A stretch of DNA of 64,000 nucleotides from Kordiimonas marina (GTDB taxonomy: Bacteria; Pseudomonadota; Alphaproteobacteria; Sphingomonadales; Kordiimonadaceae): assembly GCF_023006325.1 (NCBI RefSeq), contig NZ_JAINDF010000003.1, forward strand, positions 310,001 to 374,000, in the 5' to 3' direction. The notes beneath the pieces are model-generated. The model was given only the letters and a program-made list of their open reading frames with translations, was not told where the DNA came from and made no database searches. Shown here piece by piece: positions 45,281 through 53,541 of this stretch. The first letter of the stretch is position 1. Each line of letters opens with the position of its first letter. The translations under genes were made by a program, and so were the position numbers.

Positions 45281-45308
45281 AAGCCGGCCCCCAGAGCCGG
45301 CTTTTTCT
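45281..45308 (+). terminator. Rho-independent terminator of ilvA
   Basis: AAGCCGGC (45281-45288) pairs with GCCGGCTT (45296-45303), followed by a T-run. Eighteen bases past the stop; it lies between ilvA and the convergent DUF gene. Confidence 0.88.
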
Positions 45309-45332
45309 GCTTCGGATCAATGAAGCCTGTGA

Positions 45333-45731
45333 CTATGACCTGCCGTGTGAGCAATCCCATTCGGTGTTGGCTTTACGAGCAGCTACAACATCTGCACAGT
45401 CACACCTCTTACCTTCCGCATGCGCCATCTCGAACATACTGAGAAAAGTGTGCTTTTCAATCTCGAACGGACCACTCGTTTCGGCTGTTTTTCCTTCAGG
45501 CTTTAGAATCTCACGGAAATCACCACCGATAAGATTGTCTTGGCCAAATGACGACACGCCCTTCTGACGGTAAACCGCCAAGTCATCCCAATGCAGACGG
45601 CCATCGCTAAACTTTTCTACCAACCTCAAAACTCTACCGTCATGGGAGACTTCATAGAAAAACTCTATTGGGTCGACTGGCCGTTCATGGTGCCAACCGC
45701 CCCAATAATATGTGTTGTTTTCCTTCGGCAT
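45333..45731 (-). CDS. Small hypothetical protein, DUF6881-like
   Basis: A 132-residue soluble protein. The N-terminal half, WGGWHHERPVDPIEFFYEVS then GRVLRLVEKFSDGRLHWDD, follows the pattern of the DUF6881 group (WxH...P..FYxE...G...R..E.F.DGR), small proteins often found in toxin-immunity contexts; this assignment is from memory of the pattern and is tentative. The C-terminal half carries CDCADVVAARK and a further Cys. Its base composition is poorer in GC than its neighbours. It starts six bases after the RND permease stop with GGGAG overlapping that stop, so it is read with the efflux operon. Confidence 0.6.
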   Translation of the reverse strand: MPKENNTYYWGGWHHERPVDPIEFFYEVSHDGRVLRLVEKFSDGRLHWDDLAVYRQKGVSSFGQDNLIGGDFREILKPEGKTAETSGPFEIEKHTFLSMFEMAHAEGKRCDCADVVAARKANTEWDCSHGRS

Positions 45732-45736
45732 ACTCC

Positions 45737-48700
45737 CTACTCCGCTGGTATCCCTGCGGCTTCCTTCTCTTCATAGTCCTTGATCTTGGCGGCGACATGG
45801 CCGGGCGACTTGGTGAAGCGCGCGAGCATGTCGTAGAAGACCGGCACGATGAACAGCGTGAAGAAGGTGGCGACGATGACGCCACTGAAGACGGTGACAC
45901 CGATGGTTTGGCGACTGGCTGAGCCCGCGCCTGAGGCCATCATCAAGGGCACGGCGCCCATGGCGGTGGAAAGCCCGGTCATCATGATCGGCCTGAGGCG
46001 GATCTTCGAGGCTTCCATCAGCGCGTCACGGATTGCCTTGCCCTCGTCCCGAAGCTGGTTCGCGAACTCGACAATCAGGATACCATTCTTGGCCGCGAGG
46101 CCGATCAACAATATGAGGCCGATCTGGCTGTATATATTGATCGTACTGCCTGCGAGATAGAGGCCAACCAGGCCGCCCAGAAGTGCGAGCGGCACGGTAA
46201 GCATGATCACGAACGGGTGCAGGAAGCTTTCGAACTGCGCCGCGAGGATCAGGAACACCACCACGAGCGCCAGCACGAAGATGAAGTAGATATCGTGCCC
46301 GGCTTCCATATATTCGCGCGTAGCGCCCTTATAGTCGATCGCAGTCACGTCAGGCACTTCATCCCTGACCAGCTTGCTCACCTCATCAATGACGGTGCCG
46401 AGCGTATAGCCGGGCGCGATGTTGCCGGAGACGGTCAGCGCCCGCACGCGGTTGAAGCGGCGGAGCTGCCCCGCACCCGAAACCTCATCCACCTTCACCA
46501 GGTTGGTGAGCGGAATGAGCTTGCCGGTGTTCGACGGCACGTAGGTGTTGTCCATATCAAGGGGCTGCATACGGTCCTGCTTCTTGGCCTGCAGGATCAC
46601 GTCATACTCCTGGCCTTCCTTGACGAAGGTGGTCACCCGGCGGCCGCCCATCATGGTTTCGAGCGTATGGCCGATCGACTGGATCGAAACACCCATATCG
46701 GCCGCGCGCAGGCGGTCGATCTTGACCTTATATTGCGGCTGGGTTTCACGGTAATCGAAATCCAGGTTCACAAGGCCCGGATATTTCTCCAGGATCGGCC
46801 TCAGTATCTGCTTGAAGCGGCCGAGGTCATCATAGGTGTTGCCGCCGATAACCATCTGGAACGCCTGAGAACTGCCGCTGCGGCTGGTCAGCCCCGACGT
46901 CTGGATCGGGATCGCCATGATACCCGGCACATTGTTCATCAGCTTGGGCCGAAGCTCGTTGACGATTTGTGTCGCGGTGTGCTTCCGCTCATCCCATGGC
47001 TTGAGGATGATGAAGCCGAAACCGCCGTTGCCGTCGACCCGCAGGAGAAGACGGGTCATATCGCCTTCCTTGATCAGCGGCAGCACCTGCTTCTCCACCT
47101 TGATCGCCTGCTTGCGCATATAGTTGGTGCTGGCACCTTCCGGGCCGCGCAGCATCAGGAACAGGCCGCCCCGGTCCTCGATCGGCGCAAGTTCGGACGG
47201 GACACGGGTGAAGATGGCGCCGATCAGCACAAAGCAGGTCAGGAAGCTCATGATCACCAGCGTCTTGTTCTCCAGGCACATCTCAAGCGCGCGGCCATAG
47301 GCGGCGTTGAGGCGCTGGAACAGGCGGTCGAGGAACTTGGCGAACGCAGGTTTCTTGTTGCGGCGCCGGACAAGCTTGGAGCACATCATCGGCGTCAGCG
47401 TCAGGGCCACAAGGGCCGAGAAAGCAACGGCCGCCGACATGGTGATCGCCAGTTCGCCGAACAGGCGCCCGACGTTGCCGGGCAGGAACAGGATCGGCAC
47501 GAACACGCCGATCAGCACCATGGTGGTGGCGATAACCGCGAACCCAACCTGACGCGCGCCGCGGTAGGCGGCCACGAGGCCTGCTTCGCCCTCTTCCACG
47601 CGGCGGTAGATATTCTCCAAGACCACGATGGCGTCATCGACCACAAGGCCGATCGCCATCACGAGGCCCAGAAGCGTGATCAGGTTGATCGACACGTTGG
47701 CAAGGTTGAGAACCAGGAAGCTCGCGATAATACAGATCGGCACGGTCACCGCGGGCACCAGTACGGTGCGCAGGTTGCCGAGGAACAGGTAAAGCACCAG
47801 CACCACCAGCCCCATGGCGATGGCGAGCGTGACATAAACCTCGTCAATCGCCTTCTCGATGAAGACCGAGCTATCGTAGGCCACGGAAAGCTTCATGCTT
47901 TCAGGCAAGGTGGCCTGCAGACGCTTGACCTCCTCCTTCACCGCCTTGGCGACGGCGAGCGTATTGCCCTTGGACTGCTTGACAACGCCCAGCCCGATGA
48001 CCGGAATACCGTTGCCGCGGAATACGCTTTCATCGCGTTCCCCGCCCATGGCGACGGTGGCAATGTCGCCGAGACGGACGAAGCCGTCATCCTTGCCTTC
48101 CTTGATCACCATGGTCTTGAAGTCCTCAGGCCGCGAATATTCGCGGTTGAGGCGGACGATGGTGTCCCGATTGATCGATTGGATCTTACCGGCAGGCAGC
48201 TCGACGTTTTCGGCACGCAGAACCCGCTCAACATCCGCCACGGTCACCCCGCGCGCGGCCATGGCCTGACGGTCAAGGTTGATGCGCACGGCATAGCTGC
48301 GGCGCCCGCCGATCCGGACACCGGCGACACCGTCCACCACCGAGAGGCGGTCAACGATATTGCGCTTGGCATAGTCGGTCAGCTGCAGCACGTCGCGCAC
48401 CGGGCTTGTGAGGTTGAGCCAGATAATCGGCCGCGTGTCGCTGTCAGCCTTGGATACTTCCGACGGTTTGACCGTTTCCGGCAGGTTGTCGAGCACACGG
48501 CTCACGCGGTCACGCACATCATTGGCGGCGGCGTCGATATCGCGGTCGAGGTCGAACTCGATTGTGATGCGGCTATTGCCGTCACTGCTGACGGAATCCA
48601 TGGTTTTAATACCCGGCACGCCCGCAATCGCACTTTCGAGGATTTGGGTAACGCGGGTTTCAACCACGGCAGCGTTGGAGCCCGGATAATCGGTGCTGAC

Positions 48701-48838
48701 GGAAACCACAGGCGGGTCAACATCCGGCAGTTCGCGCACGGAAATGCCCTCAAACGAGACGATCCCGAAGGCGACCAGCAGCAGGCTGATCACCGTCGCG
48801 AAGACCGGACGTTTAACGGAAACGTCGGAAAGGATCAT
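45737..48838 (-). CDS. RND multidrug efflux permease (AcrB/MexB type)
   Basis: A 1033-residue resistance-nodulation-division pump that expels drugs or other hydrophobic compounds across the envelope by proton antiport. Twelve membrane helices and two large periplasmic loops are visible in outline. The proton relay Asp pair is in LVMAIGLVVDDAIVVLENIY; IGLVVDDAIVVLENI and the second-half IGLAAKNGILIVEFANQL are typical of the HAE1/AcrB-MexF branch. It overlaps the adaptor gene by four bases (ATGA). No outer-membrane channel gene is linked, so it must use a TolC-like protein encoded elsewhere. Confidence 0.95.
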   Translation of the reverse strand: MILSDVSVKRPVFATVISLLLVAFGIVSFEGISVRELPDVDPPVVSVSTDYPGSNAAVVETRVTQILESAIAGVPGIKTMDSVSSDGNSRITIEFDLDRDIDAAANDVRDRVSRVLDNLPETVKPSEVSKADSDTRPIIWLNLTSPVRDVLQLTDYAKRNIVDRLSVVDGVAGVRIGGRRSYAVRINLDRQAMAARGVTVADVERVLRAENVELPAGKIQSINRDTIVRLNREYSRPEDFKTMVIKEGKDDGFVRLGDIATVAMGGERDESVFRGNGIPVIGLGVVKQSKGNTLAVAKAVKEEVKRLQATLPESMKLSVAYDSSVFIEKAIDEVYVTLAIAMGLVVLVLYLFLGNLRTVLVPAVTVPICIIASFLVLNLANVSINLITLLGLVMAIGLVVDDAIVVLENIYRRVEEGEAGLVAAYRGARQVGFAVIATTMVLIGVFVPILFLPGNVGRLFGELAITMSAAVAFSALVALTLTPMMCSKLVRRRNKKPAFAKFLDRLFQRLNAAYGRALEMCLENKTLVIMSFLTCFVLIGAIFTRVPSELAPIEDRGGLFLMLRGPEGASTNYMRKQAIKVEKQVLPLIKEGDMTRLLLRVDGNGGFGFIILKPWDERKHTATQIVNELRPKLMNNVPGIMAIPIQTSGLTSRSGSSQAFQMVIGGNTYDDLGRFKQILRPILEKYPGLVNLDFDYRETQPQYKVKIDRLRAADMGVSIQSIGHTLETMMGGRRVTTFVKEGQEYDVILQAKKQDRMQPLDMDNTYVPSNTGKLIPLTNLVKVDEVSGAGQLRRFNRVRALTVSGNIAPGYTLGTVIDEVSKLVRDEVPDVTAIDYKGATREYMEAGHDIYFIFVLALVVVFLILAAQFESFLHPFVIMLTVPLALLGGLVGLYLAGSTINIYSQIGLILLIGLAAKNGILIVEFANQLRDEGKAIRDALMEASKIRLRPIMMTGLSTAMGAVPLMMASGAGSASRQTIGVTVFSGVIVATFFTLFIVPVFYDMLARFTKSPGHVAAKIKDYEEKEAAGIPAE

Positions 48839-49929
48839 TGCGCCGCTCCCTTCATGGCACTACCGGCGGATGCCTTGGGCTCATCACCGGCTTCACGCAC
48901 GGGTACAGGCTGGCTGCCGAGGCGGAGCGTACCTTCGGTAACGACACGGTCACCTTCCTTGACGCCCTGGGTCACCTCAACATAGCCCGGACGGCGAATG
49001 CCGAGGCTGACGGCACGCCGATGCGCGGTACCATTTTCCACCACGAAAACATAATCCTTGCCGCCGGTGGGCACGACAGCCTCCTCCGGCACGGACAAGC
49101 CATTCCAGGACCGGCTGATCAGATCAACCGTCATGAGAATACCAGGCCGCAAGAGCTTGTCTTCATTGGGAATTTCAGCCCGAACAATCACCGAGCGCGT
49201 AACGGGGTCAACACGGCTATCCACCGTCTTCACCCGGCCCTTGAACAGACGCCCCGGATAGGCCTCAACCTTGGCTTCGACCTCCTGCCCCGGCTTGAGG
49301 CGGGCCAAGAAACGTTCCGGCACGGAAAAGTCCAGATAGATGAGATTGATGGCATCGATGGTCGTGATCGGCGTCGACGGCGTGATGAGCGAGCCTTCGC
49401 TGACCTGACGCAGGCCGAGAACGCCATCGAACGGCGCCACAACACGTTGGTCATTGAGCCTTGCCTGCGCTGCATCAACGCGGAAGCGGGCTTCATCCAG
49501 CGTGCGCTGGGCGGCATCGAGGGCGGCGGTCGAAGCGTTGCCCTTCTTCACCAGGTCACGCGTCCGCTTGAACTGGCGCTCGGCTTCCTTCTGGTTGGCT
49601 TCAGCTTCCTGAAGTTTGGCCTTTTCTTCGCGGTCTTCGAGATTGACGAGCACATCGCCTTTCTTGACCAGTTGGCCATCATCGAATTTAACCGCGCGGA
49701 TGGTATCGGACACACGGGCATTCAGCGTCACGGATTCGCTCGCTTTCGCCGTTCCCAGCGCTTCGACGATATCCGTAAACGGGCGAAGGGTTACAGGTTG
49801 GGTGACAACAGTCAGTGTGCCGCCATGCCGCTGCTGCGCGCCTTTGTCGCGCGGCCCCCAAATAAGCCACACCGACGCCCCAGCAAGCACCAAAAACACC
49901 GCTGCCAGCACAATCCGTCCCGGTTTCAT
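48835..49929 (-). CDS. RND efflux periplasmic adaptor (membrane fusion protein)
   Basis: A 364-residue HlyD/AcrA-family adaptor that bridges the RND permease to an outer-membrane channel. It is anchored by an N-terminal hydrophobic segment (IVLAAVFLVLAGASVWLIW) without a lipobox. Barrel-sandwich half motif LVKKGDVLVNLEDREEKAKL, an alpha-hairpin (about 90-150), the second lipoyl half NDQRVVAPFDGVLGLRQVSE and the beta-barrel PGQEVEAKVEAYPGR are clear. It heads the pump operon; promoter presumably in the 199 bp between it and the LysR gene's stop. Confidence 0.93.
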   Translation of the reverse strand: MKPGRIVLAAVFLVLAGASVWLIWGPRDKGAQQRHGGTLTVVTQPVTLRPFTDIVEALGTAKASESVTLNARVSDTIRAVKFDDGQLVKKGDVLVNLEDREEKAKLQEAEANQKEAERQFKRTRDLVKKGNASTAALDAAQRTLDEARFRVDAAQARLNDQRVVAPFDGVLGLRQVSEGSLITPSTPITTIDAINLIYLDFSVPERFLARLKPGQEVEAKVEAYPGRLFKGRVKTVDSRVDPVTRSVIVRAEIPNEDKLLRPGILMTVDLISRSWNGLSVPEEAVVPTGGKDYVFVVENGTAHRRAVSLGIRRPGYVEVTQGVKEGDRVVTEGTLRLGSQPVPVREAGDEPKASAGSAMKGAAQ

Positions 49930-50128
49930 TCGCTACCTCGTATTCTGTCGTTATCGTGCCGGCAAAGTGCCGACATCCTAGCCCAAGTTGAAATTTGCAA
50001 ACTATATAATGCCATTTCTTAGGGTGGCATACCTTGGAGGCGAACCTTTGTGGGGTCACATGCGTGTGATTTGCGGCGAACTGTGCTTTTCATGCGACCA
50101 ATCGCCCGCATCGAACCGTATAAGCGGT

Positions 50129-51001
50129 TCAGCCACACCACACTGTGGCCACATAGCCTTCAAATTGCTGGCCTGCCGCTGCGACAACGGGCGGCAGTTC
50201 ATAGCGCGGTCGATAAAGCGCCAGGCGGCGTTTATAGTCAAACCCCTGCAACCGTGCGGACGTAACCCGTTCATCAACCAGGCTTTCCGGCACCACCGTG
50301 CCGCCAAGACCTGCCGCCACCATGGAAATGGCACGACTATCGTTCGGGGTACGGTACACAAGCCTGGGGCGGATATTCTGGTCGGTGAAGTACCGGCTGG
50401 TCTCAGAAAGCACCTCACAGCGGCTTCTGACAACCATATGTTCCTCCGCAAGATCCGCCGCCACCAATCGTGTTCGTGATGCCAAGGCGTGGCCCGCGGG
50501 CAGGATGAAGACATAGCCCTCTTCCCGAAGCGCAATCGCCTGGTCCGGCCCAGCCCCGCGGTGAACGGACAAGGCATAATCCAGGCTGCGGTCCTCCAAC
50601 CGGTTCAGGAGTTCCTGCTCGGTACCATCGACGATTTCCAGGACAACTTCCGGCGCCTGCTTTTTGAACCCGGCCAACAGATCCCCCATCGCTCGGGTTG
50701 AGATGGTAGTCAGCACACCAAGCCGGATGACCGGCGCCGCCCGCGTTTCTTCAAGCGCCTGCATCGCCATGTTGCATTCATGGAGAATCGCCTTCGCCCG
50801 CGGCAGGAAGCGCGTTCCCGCTTCCGTCAGGAACACCCGGCGGTTCGACCGCTCGAACAGGGGCTGTCCGACCTGTGTCTCCAGCTTCTTGATCCCGGCG
50901 GACAGGGTCGGCTGGGTCACAAAAACACGGTCGGCGGCGCGCGTAAAACTACCGGTTTCGACAACCGCGAGGAAATAGCGCAACAGGTACAAATCCATCA
51001 T
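50129..51001 (-). CDS. LysR family transcriptional regulator
   Basis: A 290-residue LysR-type regulator. The N-terminal HTH is classical (LRYFLAVVETGSFTRAADRV, QPTLSAGIKKLETQVGQPLF, TEAGTRFLPRAKAIL) and the C-terminal effector-binding domain spans about 90-290. It diverges from mccB with 126 bp between, the usual layout of LysR and its target, so it is a candidate regulator of the leucine operon; it also precedes the RND operon on the same strand, a second possibility. Known leucine operons in Pseudomonas use the MerR-type LiuR, so a LysR here would be different. Tandem ATG codons occur at the start. Confidence 0.9.
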   Translation of the reverse strand: MMDLYLLRYFLAVVETGSFTRAADRVFVTQPTLSAGIKKLETQVGQPLFERSNRRVFLTEAGTRFLPRAKAILHECNMAMQALEETRAAPVIRLGVLTTISTRAMGDLLAGFKKQAPEVVLEIVDGTEQELLNRLEDRSLDYALSVHRGAGPDQAIALREEGYVFILPAGHALASRTRLVAADLAEEHMVVRSRCEVLSETSRYFTDQNIRPRLVYRTPNDSRAISMVAAGLGGTVVPESLVDERVTSARLQGFDYKRRLALYRPRYELPPVVAAAGQQFEGYVATVWCG

Positions 51002-51014
51002 AGATACTGTCTAT
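51000..51014. promoter_or_regulatory. LysR-type (T-N11-A) operator candidate
   Basis: ATAGA-N5-TCTAT is a perfect 15-bp dyad that also satisfies the T-N11-A rule (T51001, A51013). It covers the LysR start codon, fitting auto-repression and control of the divergent mccB promoter. A second, looser CTATC/GATAG pair lies across 51011-51047. Confidence 0.5.
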
Positions 51015-51127
51015 CAATTCTATTTTTGCATTCGATTTTACCGATAGCACCCTTTTCCCTAAGATGCCAGCAATCACAATAAGTTCGCTGCCATCGTCGC
51101 CGCTGTATACGGGAGTATCAGGCCCCT

Positions 51128-52735
51128 ATGACCATTCTCCACTCGACTGTCCAGCCGGGCAGCGCGGAATTTGAACAGAATGCCGCCCACATGCAGGCCC
51201 AGGTCGATGACCTCCAAGCCAAGATCGCCGAAATCTCTCTCGGCGGCTCTGAACGCGCACGGGACAAGCATCTTTCGCGCGGCAAGCTGTTGCCGCGGGA
51301 CCGCGTGAATACGCTTCTCGACCCCGGCTCCCCCTTCCTGGAACTCAGCCAGCTGGCGGCTTATGACATGTATGGCGGCGGCATTTCGGCCGCAGGTATC
51401 ATTACCGGCATCGGCCGCATCAGCGGCACCGAATGCATGGTGGTGTGTAATGACGCCACGGTCAAAGGCGGCACCTACTATCCAGTCACGGTGAAGAAGC
51501 ACCTGCGCGCGCAGGAAATCGCCCGCGAAAACAACCTGCCCTGCGTCTATCTGGTCGACAGCGGCGGTGCCAACCTCCCCAACCAGGATGAGGTCTTCCC
51601 CGACCGCGACCATTTCGGCCGCATCTTCTATAATCAGGCGACCCTCTCGGCCGAAGGCATCCCGCAGGTGGCGGTCGTCATGGGCAGTTGCACAGCAGGC
51701 GGCGCTTACGTGCCCGCGATGGCGGACGAAAGCATCATCGTGCAGAAACAGGGCACCATCTTCCTCGGCGGCCCGCCCCTCGTGAAGGCCGCGACCGGCG
51801 AAGTAGTCTCGGCCGAGGACCTTGGTGGTGGTGACGTCCATGCCCGCACGTCCGGCGTGGTCGACCATCTGGCGAAGGACGATTATCAGGCGCTTGGCCT
51901 TGCGCGCCGTATCGTCGGCAACCTCAACCGCACCAAACAGGTACCGGTGAAGATGCGCGATGTGGTCGAGCCTAAATACGACCCGAAGGAAATTTACGGC
52001 GTCATCCCCAAGGATACGCGCCAGCCCTATGATGTGCGTGAGGTTATCGCCCGCATCGTTGACGGCAGTGAATTTGACGAATTCAAGAAGCTCTATGGGG
52101 AGACCCTCGTCTGCGGTTTCGCCCATATCCACGGTTTCCCGGTCGGCATCGTCGCCAACAATGGCGTCCTGTTCTCGGAAAGCGCGCTCAAGGGTGCGCA
52201 CTTCGTTGAACTTTGTGCACAGCGCGGCATCCCGCTGGTGTTCCTCCAGAACATCACCGGCTTCATGGTCGGCCAGAAGTATGAAAACGGCGGTATCGCC
52301 CGCGACGGTGCCAAAATGGTGACCGCGGTCGCCTGCGCCAATGTGCCCAAATTCACCATCCTGATCGGTGGCAGTTTCGGCGCCGGCAACTACGGCATGT
52401 GCGGCAGGGCCTACAGCCCCCGTTTCCTGTGGATGTGGCCGAACGCCCGCATCTCGGTGATGGGCGGTGAACAAGCCGCCAGCGTACTTGCCACCGTCAA
52501 GCGTGACGGCATGGAAGCCCGCGGTGAAAGCTGGTCCGCAGACGAGGAAGAAGCTTTCAAAGCACCGATCCGCGATCAGTATGAGGACCAGGGCCACCCC
52601 TATTATGCCAGCGCGCGCCTGTGGGACGATGGGGTCATCGACCCTGCCGACACCCGCCGCGTGCTCGGCCTCGCCCTTTCCGCCAGCATGAATGCCCCTG
52701 CCGAGCCGACCAGGTTCGGCGTGTTCCGTATGTAA
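51128..52735 (+). CDS. liuB: Methylcrotonyl-CoA carboxylase, carboxyltransferase (beta) subunit
   Basis: The beta subunit transfers CO2 from carboxybiotin to the 4-carbon of 3-methylcrotonyl-CoA, an intermediate in leucine breakdown. The 535-residue protein has the crotonase-like carboxyltransferase halves: [33 protein letters not shown]-like segment ([17 protein letters not shown]), [31 protein letters not shown], and in the second half [13 protein letters not shown] and [19 protein letters not shown] rather than propionyl-CoA carboxylase is inferred from the linked isovaleryl-CoA dehydrogenase and methylglutaconyl-CoA hydratase. First gene of the operon, divergent from the LysR gene. Confidence 0.93.
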   Translation: MTILHSTVQPGSAEFEQNAAHMQAQVDDLQAKIAEISLGGSERARDKHLSRGKLLPRDRVNTLLDPGSPFLELSQLAAYDMYGGGISAAGIITGIGRISGTECMVVCNDATVKGGTYYPVTVKKHLRAQEIARENNLPCVYLVDSGGANLPNQDEVFPDRDHFGRIFYNQATLSAEGIPQVAVVMGSCTAGGAYVPAMADESIIVQKQGTIFLGGPPLVKAATGEVVSAEDLGGGDVHARTSGVVDHLAKDDYQALGLARRIVGNLNRTKQVPVKMRDVVEPKYDPKEIYGVIPKDTRQPYDVREVIARIVDGSEFDEFKKLYGETLVCGFAHIHGFPVGIVANNGVLFSESALKGAHFVELCAQRGIPLVFLQNITGFMVGQKYENGGIARDGAKMVTAVACANVPKFTILIGGSFGAGNYGMCGRAYSPRFLWMWPNARISVMGGEQAASVLATVKRDGMEARGESWSADEEEAFKAPIRDQYEDQGHPYYASARLWDDGVIDPADTRRVLGLALSASMNAPAEPTRFGVFRM

Positions 52736-52746
52736 AGGCCAAAGCC

Positions 52747-53541
52747 ATGACCGACGTACTTCATACCACTATCGATGATCGCGGCGTTGCCGCCGTCACC
52801 ATGATGCGCGCCGATGTGCATAACGCCTTCAATGACGACCTGATCTGGGAACTTCACAACGCTTTCAAGAAGCTGGGTGAGGATGAAAATGTTCGCGCGA
52901 TTGTGCTGACGGGCGCTGGCAAAAGCTTCTCGGCAGGCGCGGACCTCAATTGGATGAAAGCGGCCGCCGACTATACTGAGGCGCAGAACAAGGCCGATGC
53001 CCTGCGGCTTTCGGATATGCTCGCGGCCCTCAATGACTGCCCGAAGCCAACCATTGCCATCGTGAACGGCGCAGCCTTCGGCGGTGGGGTTGGCCTTGTC
53101 GCCTGCTGCGATATCGCCATTGCGGTTGAAGGCGCGGTCTTCTCGCTCTCCGAAGCCCGGCTCGGCCTTACGCCCGCGACCATCTCGCCTTATGTGGTGG
53201 CGACCATCGGCGCCCGCGCCGCCCGCCGCTATTTCCTGACCGCTGAACGCTTCAGCGCTGAAAAAGCCAAGGAAATCGGCCTGGTGCAGGAAACCGCGCC
53301 GTCGCTTCAGGATGCCTGCAGCCTCTCCCACGTTATGCTCAAGAATATCCTCGCCGGCGCCCCCGGGGCCCAGCGCGAAGCCAAGGCGCTGATCCGGGCA
53401 GTCGCAGGCAAGGAGATCACCGAGGACCTCCGCGCCGATACCGCAAACAGGATCGCCGCGCGCCGCGCCAGCCTTGAAGGCCGCGAAGGTCTTTCCGCCT
53501 TCCTTGAAAAGCGCAAACCGGAATGGAGCGTGGATCAATGA
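52747..53541 (+). CDS. liuC: Enoyl-CoA hydratase/isomerase, probable methylglutaconyl-CoA hydratase
   Basis: A 264-residue crotonase that, by context, hydrates 3-methylglutaconyl-CoA to HMG-CoA. Oxyanion-hole segments GAGKSFSAGADLNWMKAAAD and VNGAAFGGGVGLVACCDIAI are complete, and FSLSEARLGLTPATISPYVV carries the usual catalytic region. It starts 11 bases after liuB and overlaps liuD by ATGA, between the two MCC subunit genes, exactly as in liu operons. The frame is open 42 codons upstream in the liuB end, but MTDVLHTT is the true start. Confidence 0.9.
   Translation: MTDVLHTTIDDRGVAAVTMMRADVHNAFNDDLIWELHNAFKKLGEDENVRAIVLTGAGKSFSAGADLNWMKAAADYTEAQNKADALRLSDMLAALNDCPKPTIAIVNGAAFGGGVGLVACCDIAIAVEGAVFSLSEARLGLTPATISPYVVATIGARAARRYFLTAERFSAEKAKEIGLVQETAPSLQDACSLSHVMLKNILAGAPGAQREAKALIRAVAGKEITEDLRADTANRIAARRASLEGREGLSAFLEKRKPEWSVDQ

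Noticed and set aside
46217-48985. 922-codon open frame on the plus strand opposite the RND permease
   Set aside because: It mirrors the codon pattern of the true RND gene on the other strand, has no recognisable domain and no ribosome site; GC-rich third positions make long antisense frames common here.
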